Positions 8,845 through 18,849 of a stretch of 64,000 bases of DNA are shown piece by piece (position 1 is the first letter of the stretch; each line of letters begins with the position of its first letter). The position numbers and the translations under genes are program-made. Below the pieces are notes generated by a model that was given only the letters and a program-made list of their open reading frames with translations, had not been told where the DNA came from and searched no databases. Source of the stretch: JABDMH01 sp964428345 (GTDB lineage Bacteria > Bacteroidota > Bacteroidia > Chitinophagales > Saprospiraceae); contig CAYRYD010000024.1 of NCBI GenBank assembly GCA_964428345.1, positions 1 to 64,000 on the forward strand, given 5' to 3'.

Positions 8845-10173
8845 ATGAAAGAAATAGCGATTGTCTGGTTCCGGCGCGATCTTCGACTGCATGATCAGGC
8901 CGCCTTATTTCATGCACTTCAGACTTCACCACACCCCGTATTAATCTTGTTCGTGTTTGACACCAATATTCTGAACGACCTGGTGGACAAGGATGATAAA
9001 CGGGTCACTTTCATATATCAGACGCTTGAAGAATTGCGCATGACTTTACAAAAACATAATAGTGATCTGCTGGTCCGTTATGGTGAACCCCTTCAGGTAT
9101 GGTCGGAATTATCAAAATCCTACAAAATAGCCCAGGTGTATTTCAACCGCGATTACGAACCGTATGCAAAGAAACGGGATGAAGCGGTGGTTCGTTTTCT
9201 GGAGGGTAAGGGTGTAAAGGTCTTCCATTTTAAAGATCACCTGATATTTGAATCGGATGAAGTGGTCAGGGAAGATGGTAGTCCTTATGTGGTTTTTACA
9301 CCCTTTAAAAAGAAATGGCTGCAAAGACTTGAAGTGGAGTCCATACCACATCGAGGTGGAAAATTGGCAACTTTTAGAACCGAAGAGTATTTCGGGAAGT
9401 TAATGCCGGTTCGTTTTAAAAATATACCTTCATTGGAATCCATGGGATTTATCCGGTCACAGCTGGTATTTCCGGGTAAAGAAGTCAATCCGGACCTTTT
9501 ACGCAATTACGATAAAACCCGCGATTTCCCTGGTATTGAAGGAACAAGCCGGTTGGGGATTCATCTGCGTTTTGGCACGATTAGTATCCGGAAGTTGGTC
9601 AATGAGGCAAGGGATTTGAACCTGGTGTTTCTCAGTGAGCTAATCTGGAGGGAGTTCTACAGTCATATTCTCGATCGTTTTCCCCGGGTAGTTGGTGAGA
9701 GTTTTAAGACGCAGTATGACCAGATTGCCTGGATCAATGATCAGCAACATTTTCATCAGTGGTGTGAAGGGATGACCGGATATCCGATCGTTGATGCCGG
9801 GATGCGACAATTAAACCAAACGGGCTACATGCATAACCGGGTGCGGATGATTACCGCCAGTTTTCTGACACGGAATCTGCTGACCGACTGGCGCTGGGGA
9901 GAAGCTTACTTCGCCCGGAAATTATTGGACTACGAGCTGGCCAGCAACAATGGAGGCTGGCAGTGGGCAGCAGGCTGTGGTACGGATGCGGTACCTTATT
10001 TCCGGATTTTCAATCCGGAGATCCAGCAGAAGAAATTTGATCCTGATCTTGAGTATATCAGAAAATGGGTGCCGGAGGTACATCAATCCCATTATCCAAA
10101 ACCGGTGGTGGAACATCGTTTTGCCAGGGAACGCAGTTTGCGGATCTATAAAAATGCGCTTTCCCAATTGTAG
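8845..10173 (+). CDS. phrB: Deoxyribodipyrimidine photolyase (CPD class I)
   Basis: A 442-residue DNA repair enzyme that splits cyclobutane pyrimidine dimers with blue light. The N-terminal alpha/beta antenna domain opens with IVWFRRDLRLHDQAAL, typical of photolyase/cryptochrome. The C-terminal FAD domain carries 'WREFYSHIL', 'GYPIVDAGMRQL', 'HNRVRMITASFL' and 'DYELASNNGGWQWAAGCGTD', which line the FAD pocket and hold the electron-transfer Trp residues. The length is normal. A cryptochrome-like role cannot be excluded, but these motifs fit active CPD photolyases. The cyclase gene follows 35 bases after the stop. Confidence 0.92.
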   Translation: MKEIAIVWFRRDLRLHDQAALFHALQTSPHPVLILFVFDTNILNDLVDKDDKRVTFIYQTLEELRMTLQKHNSDLLVRYGEPLQVWSELSKSYKIAQVYFNRDYEPYAKKRDEAVVRFLEGKGVKVFHFKDHLIFESDEVVREDGSPYVVFTPFKKKWLQRLEVESIPHRGGKLATFRTEEYFGKLMPVRFKNIPSLESMGFIRSQLVFPGKEVNPDLLRNYDKTRDFPGIEGTSRLGIHLRFGTISIRKLVNEARDLNLVFLSELIWREFYSHILDRFPRVVGESFKTQYDQIAWINDQQHFHQWCEGMTGYPIVDAGMRQLNQTGYMHNRVRMITASFLTRNLLTDWRWGEAYFARKLLDYELASNNGGWQWAAGCGTDAVPYFRIFNPEIQQKKFDPDLEYIRKWVPEVHQSHYPKPVVEHRFARERSLRIYKNALSQL

Positions 10174-10208
10174 TGCAACAGATAAACAATATTGATTACT
10201 TTTAGCAA

Positions 10209-10784
10209 ATGCAAGCGGAAAAACAGGAGCTGACAATTCTATTCTGTGATTTGCTCGGCTCTACCGAGTTGACCGAAAGACTTCCTCTTGATCATTTTCT
10301 GGAGGTGATGCAAAGTTATCATCAGTGCCTTTATCAATGTATCACGATGCACTATGGTTATGTTGCCCAGCATTTGGGAGATGGCATTATGGCCTATTTC
10401 GGTTTTCCGGTTAAATTTGCCAGTGCACCGGCCAATGCAGTTAAAGCAGGTTTTTCCCTGTTGCAGCAGGTTCCGGAAATGGTGGAAAAAAACCTTCGAC
10501 GTTTTGATATCGATCTCAGTATCCGGATCAGCATTCATACCGGTACGGTGGTTATGGTCGATCTTGGTATTGGTGACCGCAAGGAGCGCCTCGCCCTTGG
10601 TGGTCCGCCAAATGTTGCAGCCCGTCTTCAGAATCTTGCACCAGTCAACGGAATTCTGGTCAGCGAGGCAACTTATCAGCTGACTAAAGATCAATTTGAG
10701 TATGATGAAATGGGTTGCTATTCCGTTAAGGGGGTGAGCGAGAAAATCCGGTGTTTTCAACCAAAGATGCCTGTACATCACTAA
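10209..10784 (+). CDS. Single-domain class III adenylate/guanylate cyclase
   Basis: A 191-residue protein that is almost entirely a class III nucleotidyl cyclase catalytic domain. The metal-binding Asp residues are in ILFCDLLGSTEL and LGDGIMAYF. The transition-state region is represented by LGGPPNVAARLQNLA, with Asn and Arg in the expected places, so it looks catalytically competent. There is no sensor, membrane or output domain; partners may act in trans. TACTTTTA sits only 5 bases before the ATG and resembles a -7 box, which would imply a nearly leaderless mRNA. It follows the photolyase by 35 bases. Confidence 0.8.
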   Translation: MQAEKQELTILFCDLLGSTELTERLPLDHFLEVMQSYHQCLYQCITMHYGYVAQHLGDGIMAYFGFPVKFASAPANAVKAGFSLLQQVPEMVEKNLRRFDIDLSIRISIHTGTVVMVDLGIGDRKERLALGGPPNVAARLQNLAPVNGILVSEATYQLTKDQFEYDEMGCYSVKGVSEKIRCFQPKMPVHH

Positions 10785-10851
10785 TCAGGACTGACCCCCG
10801 ATCTTCATGGGTCCCGCAGTTCACCGGAATAAAAACTATGGCTCAAGCATC

Positions 10852-10900
10852 CCGGTTCTTACTTTTTCTTAGATTTAAGCAGATTCAATATTGATGAGTA
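10852..10900 (+). promoter_or_regulatory. Leader segment shared with the aspartyl protease gene (copy 1)
   Basis: About 50 bases before the M20 peptidase ATG resemble the segment at 21909-21959 before the aspartyl protease ATG. Both contain TTAGATTTAA, then AGATTCA, then TATT, at nearly the same distance from the start codon. TAGATTTA is 7/8 to the -7 consensus. Confidence 0.3.
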
Positions 10901-12496
10901 ATGGGTAGTATGACAAAGATTTTATTCTTCTTCTGCGGTTTGTTACCGGTATCCGGTCTGTTAGCGCAGAAACAGATTACTCCCGAGCAGGTGAAAAAAT
11001 ACAAAGAGGAGTTGGTCAGGGACATTGAGGCCAATGAAAAGATGGCTCAGGTCATGGTCGATAAGGTGTTTAGTTTTGCGGAGTTGGGATTTCAGGAATT
11101 TGAAACTTCCAAGTACCTGACGGGAATTTTAAGAGAGAATGGCTTTGAAATTACGGAAGGGATCAGTGGGGTGCCTACCGCCTGGCTGGCAAAATGGGGT
11201 AGTGGCAAACCGGTGATTGCCATTGGCAGCGATCTCGATTGCATACCCAAGGCATCGCAAAAACCCGGAGTCGCCTATCACGATCCTATCGTGGAAGGGG
11301 CCCCCGGACATGGCGAGGGCCATAATTCGGGTAATCCCCTGAATATTTTGGCGGCGGTAGCCGTCAAGAAGATCATGGAGAGGGATGGTCTGGCGGGCAC
11401 CCTGGTATTATGGCCGGGAGTCGCGGAGGAGTTGGTAGGTACCAAAGCTTATTTTACCAGAGACGGTTATTTCGACGAATTTGACATTTGCATCTTTACC
11501 CACGTCAATGACAATCTGACGGTAAGTCATGGTCAGGCCCGGGGTACTGGTCTGATCTCGGTGGAGTTTACGTTTTCCGGAGAAGCTGCACATTCCGCGG
11601 GAGCACCCTGGCGGGGACGCAGTGCCGCAGATGCGGTCGAACTGATGAATATCGGCTGGCAGTATCAGCGCGAGCACCTGGATCCGCTTCACCGGTCGCA
11701 TTCAGTCATTAAGAACGGTGGTGACCAACCCAATGTAGTACCCTCTGAGGCTACGATCTGGTACTATTTCCGGCACGTAACCTATCCCAGGATCATGGAA
11801 GTCTATGAGCGGGCCAATCGCATAGCTGAGGGCGCTGCTCTGATGACCAATACCACTATGTCCAGGAAGATCCTGGGTTCGGCCTGGCCTCGTCATTTTA
11901 ATAAAGTGATAGCCGAAACGATGTATCAAAATATTCGGGAAATCGGACTACCGGAGTGGAGTAGGGAAGACCAGCAACTGGCCATAGCGCTCCAACGGGA
12001 AGTGAAATCCAATGATACCACCGGTCTGGCTACCAAACTCGACACACTGGCACCTCCGATTCAGGGCTTTGTCAGTGGAGGTTCAGACGATATCGGCGAC
12101 ATCTCCTGGAAGTTGCCCACCGTCACGCTGGGTTATCCTTCGAATATTCCTGGATTACAGGGTCACCATTGGTCCAATGCAGTAGCTATGGCAACGCCTA
12201 TTGCCCACAAAGGAGTGGTAGCCGGGGCCAAAGTCGAGGCCATGACCCTGATCGATTTTGTATGTAATCCTCAGTTGGTCGACGATGCCTGGAAGTATTT
12301 CCGGGAAGAGCAGGGCATGAATATGGAATACAAACCGATGGTGGGTGAGGAAGATGAGCCAGCGATTCATCTGAATCAGGACATCATGTCTGAATTCCGG
12401 CCCCGGCTGGAAAAATATTACTATGATGAGTCCCGATATGACACCTATCTCGAACAACTGGGCATTCGATACCCGACCGTAAAGGGAGGAAAATAG
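10901..12496 (+). CDS. Exported M20 metallopeptidase / AbgB-like amidohydrolase
   Basis: A 531-residue M20-family peptidase, similar to the AbgB subunit of p-aminobenzoyl-glutamate hydrolase. A signal peptide (residues 1-22, ending LLAQ) exports it. Putative metal-site motifs are AIGSDLDCIP, GHGEGHNSG, 'VAEELVGTK' and, near the C-terminus, 'GGSDDIGDISWKLPT' and GHHWSNA. The central lid or dimerisation domain begins at about 210 ('TGLISVEFTFSGEAAHSAG'). The family hydrolyses amide bonds of amino-acid or folate-like conjugates; the substrate is unknown. No AbgA partner is adjacent, so it may act alone as many periplasmic M20 enzymes do. Confidence 0.85.
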   Translation: MGSMTKILFFFCGLLPVSGLLAQKQITPEQVKKYKEELVRDIEANEKMAQVMVDKVFSFAELGFQEFETSKYLTGILRENGFEITEGISGVPTAWLAKWGSGKPVIAIGSDLDCIPKASQKPGVAYHDPIVEGAPGHGEGHNSGNPLNILAAVAVKKIMERDGLAGTLVLWPGVAEELVGTKAYFTRDGYFDEFDICIFTHVNDNLTVSHGQARGTGLISVEFTFSGEAAHSAGAPWRGRSAADAVELMNIGWQYQREHLDPLHRSHSVIKNGGDQPNVVPSEATIWYYFRHVTYPRIMEVYERANRIAEGAALMTNTTMSRKILGSAWPRHFNKVIAETMYQNIREIGLPEWSREDQQLAIALQREVKSNDTTGLATKLDTLAPPIQGFVSGGSDDIGDISWKLPTVTLGYPSNIPGLQGHHWSNAVAMATPIAHKGVVAGAKVEAMTLIDFVCNPQLVDDAWKYFREEQGMNMEYKPMVGEEDEPAIHLNQDIMSEFRPRLEKYYYDESRYDTYLEQLGIRYPTVKGGK

Positions 12497-12517
12497 GGAT
12501 CTTAATTGGATGCAGGG

Positions 12518-13108
12518 TTAGATCTTGATGCCAACGCAGGCATTGAACAGTTGTGATCTTGTATTAAAGGTCTGGCGAAGCATATCGTTAAAACTTCGTT
12601 CGTAGTTCAGCTCAAAGATGAACCGGCCCAGATCCATTCCCAAACCAAACCGCCCGCCGAATCCACTTCGGGGATAAATGACACTTTCAGTCTCACCCAG
12701 ACCCTGTACTACTCTGGTGGTCAGGTTTAAAACCAGTTGAGTCTGAACCCAGAGATTAAAATATTCGACTTGCCAAAGCCGGTAGCTGACGCCTAACGGT
12801 ACCTTAAACTGGCTGGTCGACACCCGTTCGGTGGTATTACCGGTGTCTTTGATGGTTTCTATGCCGGTACCCAGCCGGAAAAAATGAAGACCACCGGTGG
12901 CCTGTAAGCGATATCCATAATTAACATCCACCCCGGCATTCCATCCCAACCTCGCCAGAGAGAGGACCGCAACCGGTGATTCGGAAATGATGAAATCATT
13001 GAAATTAACACCTACTTTCGGACTGATAGTCAGAGGAATGTTTTTTTGAGCCTGTGCAACCTGCCAGCAGAAGAGTAAGATAATGGTGTAAAGGGTAGAA
13101 TTCTTCAT
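12518..13108 (-). CDS. Small outer-membrane beta-barrel protein (PorT-like)
   Basis: A 196-residue protein with a cleavable signal peptide (residues 1-20, ending VAQAQ). Amphipathic beta strands alternate with short turns and end in a C-terminal aromatic/hydrophobic strand (LFNACVGIKI). It matches the outer membrane protein beta-barrel (PorT/OmpW-like) class common in Bacteroidota, with about eight strands. Function is unknown. It is convergent with the M20 peptidase gene, with 21 bases between the stops. Confidence 0.7.
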   Translation of the reverse strand: MKNSTLYTIILLFCWQVAQAQKNIPLTISPKVGVNFNDFIISESPVAVLSLARLGWNAGVDVNYGYRLQATGGLHFFRLGTGIETIKDTGNTTERVSTSQFKVPLGVSYRLWQVEYFNLWVQTQLVLNLTTRVVQGLGETESVIYPRSGFGGRFGLGMDLGRFIFELNYERSFNDMLRQTFNTRSQLFNACVGIKI

Positions 13109-13292
13109 ACAAACTGATTATCACTCCATTTGTACGAACAACGATGCCAATCTCCAAAACGTGGTCTGTTGATCGGCAAATTTCAATAGAAGTTGATAAA
13201 ATTTAACATTTTACCCCTTATGACCATCAAAATATCAAGATAATAGCCCGACTGTTGCAATTTACTAAGAATAGTCCAGCTTACTGTGTCGA

Positions 13293-15191
13293 TCAGTTTT
13301 TCTGACCCTTCAGATGCTGATCGAGAAATGTCAACACCTGACCATAGCCCTTGATCTGATTTTCCTTCTTGACAAAACCATGCCCTTCATCCTCGAAAAG
13401 TACATATTCAACCGGGACGTTATTCTGTCTGACCGCTGCAACGATCTCATCGGATTCCACCTGAAGTACCCTGGGGTCGTTGGCTCCCTGCAATACCATC
13501 AGGGGTGCCGTTACCCTGGAGGCGTGAAATAAAGGAGAAATATTATATAGTCTTACTGAATCGGCCGTATAGGGGTCACCCATTTCTGTATATAAAGCTT
13601 CCCGGAAAGACTCCCAATAGGGTGGTATGGACTTCAAGGTTCTGAGCCAGTTGGTGACTCCGAAGATGTTGACCCCGACCTCAAATTCTTCAGGGGCAAA
13701 AGTCAGGGCGGCCATGACCATATATCCTCCATACGAGCCACCGATAATGCCGATTTTACCCGGATCGATATAAGCCTGACCAGCCAGCCATTTTTTTCCA
13801 TCGATGCAGTCCTTCAAATCGGCATCGCCATGTTTTTGGTCATCCATCCGGTAAAATGTCTTTCCATACCCACTGCTGCCCCGGTTATTGATGGCCATAA
13901 TGGCATAACCATGATTGACCAGATATTGAATAAGGGGAAAATAGGTCTGACGGGATTGACCACCCGGTCCGCCATGCACCCAAACCAGGGCAGGAACCTT
14001 GTTGTCTTCGCTGGCCTGATGCGGTTTGTAATAGATTGAAGGTATTTCCACCCCATCGTACGATTTAAACCGGACCACTTCACCATCGACCAGGTCATCA
14101 ATATTGATTTCGGGATTGAGCGACTGAGTCAGTTGTTTGTGTTGGCCGGTTTCAAAATTGTAGAGGTATAGATCACTGGGCGACTTGGAGCTTCCGACGG
14201 CAAAGCGCATGAGCTTTTCACTTCTTGAGATGGAAACGGAAGTTACTTCTCCTTTGTCAAATTCTGGAAAATCGACTTCGGCTCCGGTTTCCTGATCCAA
14301 CACCTTGATGGTGGTCTTACCGTCTTCATTGATGCCGATGACCCGGTACTTTTCGTTGTAGGAATCGTAAGCATACCAGATATCCCAGTTGGTCAGCAAA
14401 ACCGGTTCCTCTTTGTCGTTCACAAGATCATACCTTACCAACTCGGCAAACTCCCCGTGCTGGTCGGTCAGATAATACAAATAACGGTTGTCGTTGCTGA
14501 AAAACTGCGGGTTAAAGGTGGCATTGATACCTGGTTCCGAGAGTTGCTTCAGGGTCTTACTTTTCAGATCATAAATAAATAATTCGTTTTTACTGGTTGT
14601 GATGGAGCGAATGAGCGCCAGGAAAGAGCGGTCATTGGAAATGCCGGCCACATCCAGATTATTGTCGTTTTCATAGATGCGTCTGGATTGCAGATCTTCG
14701 ACCGTAATTTCATAGAGATCAAAAAAACGCTGATCCCTTTTGTTGGAAGTATAGAAAAAACTCTTTTGATCGTGAGCCCAGCCAAAAAAATTCGCTTTCT
14801 CCAGGCTATCGGGAGTCAGGTCGGTTATCATTCCATCGGTATCCAGCAAATATATATGAGAAATTTCATTACCTCCTTCATCGCTGGAATACAGGATCCG
14901 CCGGTCATTCGGAAAATAGGAGATGCCAAAAATAGAATTGACGGTCGATTGGGTGAGCGGTGTCATGTTGCCGCTTTCAAGGTCCAGCTCATATGCGTTA
15001 TAGATGCCGGTCTCATTGCTGCTGACCAGGAGGCTTTTTTCATCAGGGGAAAAGGAGCCGCCTACCACCGACTTATTATCGTAAAACTGCTCAATCGTGT
15101 AAGTAGAGACCTGACGTTCTTGAGTGACTTCTTTTTTACAGGCAATAAAGAGGAGGATCGGGAGGAGCAGAAGAAACCATCGATGTGACAT
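13293..15191 (-). CDS. S9 family prolyl-oligopeptidase-like lipoprotein
   Basis: A 632-residue secreted serine peptidase. The N-terminal signal ends in a lipobox (LLFIAC), so it is probably a lipoprotein. An N-terminal beta-propeller of WD40/PD40-like blades spans about 40-350, and a C-terminal alpha/beta hydrolase domain about 370-630. The nucleophile Ser is in GGSYGGYM, the Asp is expected in GANDPRV and the His in EGHGFVK, which completes the S9 catalytic triad. Such enzymes cleave short peptides, often after Pro or other small residues. It stands alone between divergent or convergent neighbours. Confidence 0.9.
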   Translation of the reverse strand: MSHRWFLLLLPILLFIACKKEVTQERQVSTYTIEQFYDNKSVVGGSFSPDEKSLLVSSNETGIYNAYELDLESGNMTPLTQSTVNSIFGISYFPNDRRILYSSDEGGNEISHIYLLDTDGMITDLTPDSLEKANFFGWAHDQKSFFYTSNKRDQRFFDLYEITVEDLQSRRIYENDNNLDVAGISNDRSFLALIRSITTSKNELFIYDLKSKTLKQLSEPGINATFNPQFFSNDNRYLYYLTDQHGEFAELVRYDLVNDKEEPVLLTNWDIWYAYDSYNEKYRVIGINEDGKTTIKVLDQETGAEVDFPEFDKGEVTSVSISRSEKLMRFAVGSSKSPSDLYLYNFETGQHKQLTQSLNPEINIDDLVDGEVVRFKSYDGVEIPSIYYKPHQASEDNKVPALVWVHGGPGGQSRQTYFPLIQYLVNHGYAIMAINNRGSSGYGKTFYRMDDQKHGDADLKDCIDGKKWLAGQAYIDPGKIGIIGGSYGGYMVMAALTFAPEEFEVGVNIFGVTNWLRTLKSIPPYWESFREALYTEMGDPYTADSVRLYNISPLFHASRVTAPLMVLQGANDPRVLQVESDEIVAAVRQNNVPVEYVLFEDEGHGFVKKENQIKGYGQVLTFLDQHLKGQKN

Positions 15192-15440
15192 ATTCAGGCC
15201 ATTTGGAACTGATCATAAAAATACGGCTACCATTTCAAAATCCGGATCATTTCTCTATCAGTTCATTAAAAATACCGATGAAGATCAGCAAACCAGTCAT
15301 TTTTCACTGGTCTTTCCGGTTGAAAGCAGTGATAAGTGTTGTAGAAGGTTAACGGGTGTCATACGGAAAATCGGTATAAATTGGATTTGGATGTTATGAA
15401 AAAATAAAGTCTAAGCCATAAAATTGGCCTTGAATCTGCT

Positions 15441-17858
15441 TTATGGAATTTGCATTTTTTGAAACCAGTACATGGACAACAAACTGACAGCATAAGAAAT
15501 CGTTGCCAAAAGAATCACCGCAGAAAAACCGGCCTCTACCACCAGTAATGCTGCCAGTGAAGCACTGATTACCGATACGCAGCCATTGATGCCCCAGGCC
15601 CAGGGGATACTTTTTTCTCCGGTACCGGACAGAGCCCGAAGCCCCAGAGGAAAAGGCATACCCATCAAACTGGCCGGAATGGCAACCAGGGGGAGAGAAA
15701 GCATGATTTTCAGCCATCCGGAAAAACCAGATACAAGCCCTAACAGTGGAGAAAGAAAAAAAGTATAGAGCAGGAGTATCAGAGAAATGCTCATTAATAT
15801 TCGTTGCAATACGGCCCGGGTGGGTGATATCCGGCTGGAATATTGACTGCCGGCTCCCGATGCAAGCAACATGATGCAGATTACAAATGCGGATGCGTAG
15901 ACCGGGTTCCCAAAAAAAAGAATGAATTTCTGAATTAAAACGATTTCCAGGAACATGTATCCGGCTCCCAGTCCGCTGAAATACAAAAGTATCCAGCTTT
16001 TGTTTATGCTTTGCCAACCTCTGGATTTCATAAGCGGTAACAAAATCAGCAACACAGCCAGGACGGCAATTTGTAAAAAACTGATGGCAGCAATCAGCCA
16101 GCCCAATTCCAGAAAGGAAACGTTTTGCGTTCCAAATATACCGGAAAGATAGGGTATACTCTTCCAGCGGAGAAACTGCGAAAAATAGGGTTTATTGTCG
16201 GTGGCAGGCCGGATATGAAAGCCATATTCGTCGTATAATTTTTCCCGGTTGCCGGAATACAGCGTATCTGCATAACTGAAGAATGTCGAATCACTGACAC
16301 TGTTATAGGCCATTCGCTCATCGGCCTTTAAACCCGGAAGCCACAAGGGGTCAAAAAATTGCTGGTCACAAAATCTCCGGATTGCAATGGTGTCCTGCGT
16401 TGTAAAAGGGGTTTTCTTTAATAGAAATGTAATCGTACCCCAGCTTCGGATGGCTGCCAGGTGATAACGGGGATCCCTGATACCTGCATCCTCCAGAGTT
16501 TCAGCCAGCGTGGCGGTTAGTTTCAATGCATTCCGGAATGGATAATCCAGCCAGGAAGTGATGCTGATGACGCCGTCATCCTCCAACATTCCCAACATGT
16601 TCACAAATGCCTCCCGGGTCAGGGTGTATTCTTCCCGCAGGGCATACAAACCTACTCCCCCTCCAAAAGAGCCGGTCATGGGCAATTGTATCAGGTCATA
16701 TTTATCCTGGGTAGCTGATATGAAGGTGCGTGGTTCGGTCAGATGAAGTTTTACCTCTGGTTGAAAATAAAGGGAATCGGTCATTCTGGCAAGTTCATTC
16801 TGTAGTAGTTGCTGTATACCCCGGTGGGGTTCGACGGCATCAATGAGCCTCGCGCCATGATGGAGGGCATGGGAGACATGCAAGCCCATGCCTGCGTTTA
16901 AAACCAGCACTGTGTTGCGCTTCTTCAATATATAGGGCAACCCCATGGTGGAGTAATCCAAAAGGTGCACACTGTCAGCAGGAATCCGTGAATCTACGGG
17001 ACCAAACCAATCTCCATTGTTGAAAACAGCATTGACCACGGGTACCTTACCATCAAAAGCGAGACTTAACCCGGGTGCATAACGCAGGGCATCGGCCGAC
17101 ACTACCTCAAGATAACCATAGGGGCCAGGCTTCTTCAGGAGGATACGCGATGAAGGAAGGTTTAAGGTGTGACTCAGACTTTTATATTGGGACAGCCGTA
17201 CAGGTACCGGCTTATCAATTCGATAGACGGTATAGGCCATCGTCGCCACGGCAATGGCCAAAAGGTACCATTGACTTTTCCAATTAAATAATAACATTCC
17301 CGCAACTATAGCCAGTAAGGCCATAAAGGGTGGAAAGGTCATCGGTGGAAACTGCCATGCCAGGATAGCTGCCAATACTCCACCTATTCCGGATCCGGTA
17401 AGGTTGGAAAAATAGTAGCTGCCGATTTCTTCCACATATTTGGTAAATACCACCCCCAAAGCCAGGGCACCAAGTAAAAATGGAAGTAGATACAGCAAGG
17501 CATTGATCAGAAGTCTTATCCACTGGCGGTAGTCGGCAAATAAAAGATAAGAGTCAAATCGGGCAAAACCCCGGTTACTGAGTTCCACTGCACCCACCAT
17601 CATCAAGCCCGAAAGGATCATCAGTGTCGGTAATAGATGGTCACTGTGTTGCAATAGCCATTCGCGTTTGAATGCAAGCAGAGTGCCCGCTGCACCAAAA
17701 CCAAGCAGTGCAATCGAGATTACTACGTTGGCATAGTGATACCACTGAACATAGGAAAGCAATTGGATGACGGCAATCTGATAGGCAATCAGGGCTACCG
17801 AAATCAGGAATACGGCTGCCATTAACCGGCGATGGTCAGGGAAAGTGCCAGCGCTCAT
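15441..17858 (-). CDS. Membrane spermidine-synthase-like protein
   Basis: An 805-residue integral membrane protein. The N-terminal half has about six membrane segments (15-230). A central soluble Rossmann methyltransferase-like domain related to spermidine synthase (about 240-580) contains 'VLVLNAGMGLHVSHAL', the SAM/dcSAM-binding glycine loop. A second block of about six membrane segments follows (610-800). Such TM-SpeE-TM fusions are widespread, but their substrate is not established. The start overlaps the pcm stop by 4 bases, so pcm and this gene are co-transcribed and probably coupled. Confidence 0.8.
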   Translation of the reverse strand: MSAGTFPDHRRLMAAVFLISVALIAYQIAVIQLLSYVQWYHYANVVISIALLGFGAAGTLLAFKREWLLQHSDHLLPTLMILSGLMMVGAVELSNRGFARFDSYLLFADYRQWIRLLINALLYLLPFLLGALALGVVFTKYVEEIGSYYFSNLTGSGIGGVLAAILAWQFPPMTFPPFMALLAIVAGMLLFNWKSQWYLLAIAVATMAYTVYRIDKPVPVRLSQYKSLSHTLNLPSSRILLKKPGPYGYLEVVSADALRYAPGLSLAFDGKVPVVNAVFNNGDWFGPVDSRIPADSVHLLDYSTMGLPYILKKRNTVLVLNAGMGLHVSHALHHGARLIDAVEPHRGIQQLLQNELARMTDSLYFQPEVKLHLTEPRTFISATQDKYDLIQLPMTGSFGGGVGLYALREEYTLTREAFVNMLGMLEDDGVISITSWLDYPFRNALKLTATLAETLEDAGIRDPRYHLAAIRSWGTITFLLKKTPFTTQDTIAIRRFCDQQFFDPLWLPGLKADERMAYNSVSDSTFFSYADTLYSGNREKLYDEYGFHIRPATDNKPYFSQFLRWKSIPYLSGIFGTQNVSFLELGWLIAAISFLQIAVLAVLLILLPLMKSRGWQSINKSWILLYFSGLGAGYMFLEIVLIQKFILFFGNPVYASAFVICIMLLASGAGSQYSSRISPTRAVLQRILMSISLILLLYTFFLSPLLGLVSGFSGWLKIMLSLPLVAIPASLMGMPFPLGLRALSGTGEKSIPWAWGINGCVSVISASLAALLVVEAGFSAVILLATISYAVSLLSMYWFQKMQIP

Positions 17859-18544
17859 TCACTGCGCTTAAAGGGAACGAAACGTACCGGTATCAGACTT
17901 TGAGTCCGGTATTTATTACCATCCTTTTCCACCAGCATCAATTGCTGGATCATGTAAGGTGATCCAACCGGAATGATCATCCGGCCACCGTCCTTCAATT
18001 GCTCTTTGAGCGGAGGTGGGATGTATTCGGCGGCGGCGGTGACGACGATGGCATCAAAAGGAGACTGTTCTTTCCATCCATGATAACCGTCGGCAATTTT
18101 CACTTCAATGTTATCGTAATGCAGGCTTTCTAAACGGGTGGCTGCCTCTTTGCCCAGTTCCTCAATGATCTCGACCGTGTAGACCTTCTCCACGATTTCA
18201 GCCAGAATGGCCGCCTGATAACCGGATCCGGTACCAATTTCCAGGATGCGGTGGTTCGGTTTGGGTCTGACCATTTCGGTCATGTATGCGACAATGTAAG
18301 GTTGCGAAATAGTCTGACCGTAACCAATGGGCAGGGGGCCATCTGCGTAGGCATTAGCCCTTTGATTTGCATCGACAAACTGGTGACGAGGCACCTTGCG
18401 CATAGCCTCCAGGGTGGCAGGATCTTTTATCCCCCTTGCTTCAATTTGTCTCCTGACCATCGCTTCCCGCATTTTGGTGAAATCCGGTTGTACCAATAGC
18501 GTTGAAAGCACTCCGATGCCCATAATCAGTTTTGCCGTTTTCAT
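17855..18544 (-). CDS. pcm: Protein-L-isoaspartate O-methyltransferase, exported
   Basis: A 229-residue SAM-dependent methyltransferase that repairs isoaspartyl residues in damaged proteins. The catalytic core is intact: IGYGQTISQPYIVAYM, the SAM loop LEIGTGSGYQAAILAE, and 'FDAIVVTAAAEYIPPPL'. Unlike cytosolic PIMT it begins with a hydrophobic leader (MKTAKLIMGIGVLSTLLVQP), which suggests export to the periplasm or membrane anchoring. It is first in a two-gene unit with the spermidine-synthase-like membrane protein (4-base overlap). Confidence 0.88.
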   Translation of the reverse strand: MKTAKLIMGIGVLSTLLVQPDFTKMREAMVRRQIEARGIKDPATLEAMRKVPRHQFVDANQRANAYADGPLPIGYGQTISQPYIVAYMTEMVRPKPNHRILEIGTGSGYQAAILAEIVEKVYTVEIIEELGKEAATRLESLHYDNIEVKIADGYHGWKEQSPFDAIVVTAAAEYIPPPLKEQLKDGGRMIIPVGSPYMIQQLMLVEKDGNKYRTQSLIPVRFVPFKRSE

Positions 18545-18849
18545 GATGTGATGTTTTAAGAAGACCGATTCCCGAAATCAAGTTATTCAAAATTAACCAT
18601 TCATCCGGGGGTAGAAGACAATGATGAACCGAAAAATCAGCATGCGGAGATCGTAGATAACGGTAAGTTTTGCTATTGCTCTGCAAGTTTGTTTTGCAAA
18701 AAAAACATTGCAAACCCTTCAGAAAGTAACTTGAAATACCGGCGTTTTTTATCAAATGTACATCTTCAAGGTAAAACCGTCCTGTTTAAGCAACCGGATT
18801 CGAATTTGAATTATTGGAAAAAAATAACATAACCTGATACCTTAGTACC
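18545..18849. other. 305-base divergent intergenic region, pcm / RibD-like gene
   Basis: AT-rich divergent spacer. I see no credible small ORF, terminator or RNA gene. TACCTTAG just before the ATG at 18850 is a 7/8 match to the -7 box, without a convincing -33 element. Confidence 0.4.

Noticed and set aside
15394..16017. 207-codon minus-strand ORF
   Set aside because: Out-of-frame shadow of the C-terminal membrane part of the spermidine-synthase-like gene.
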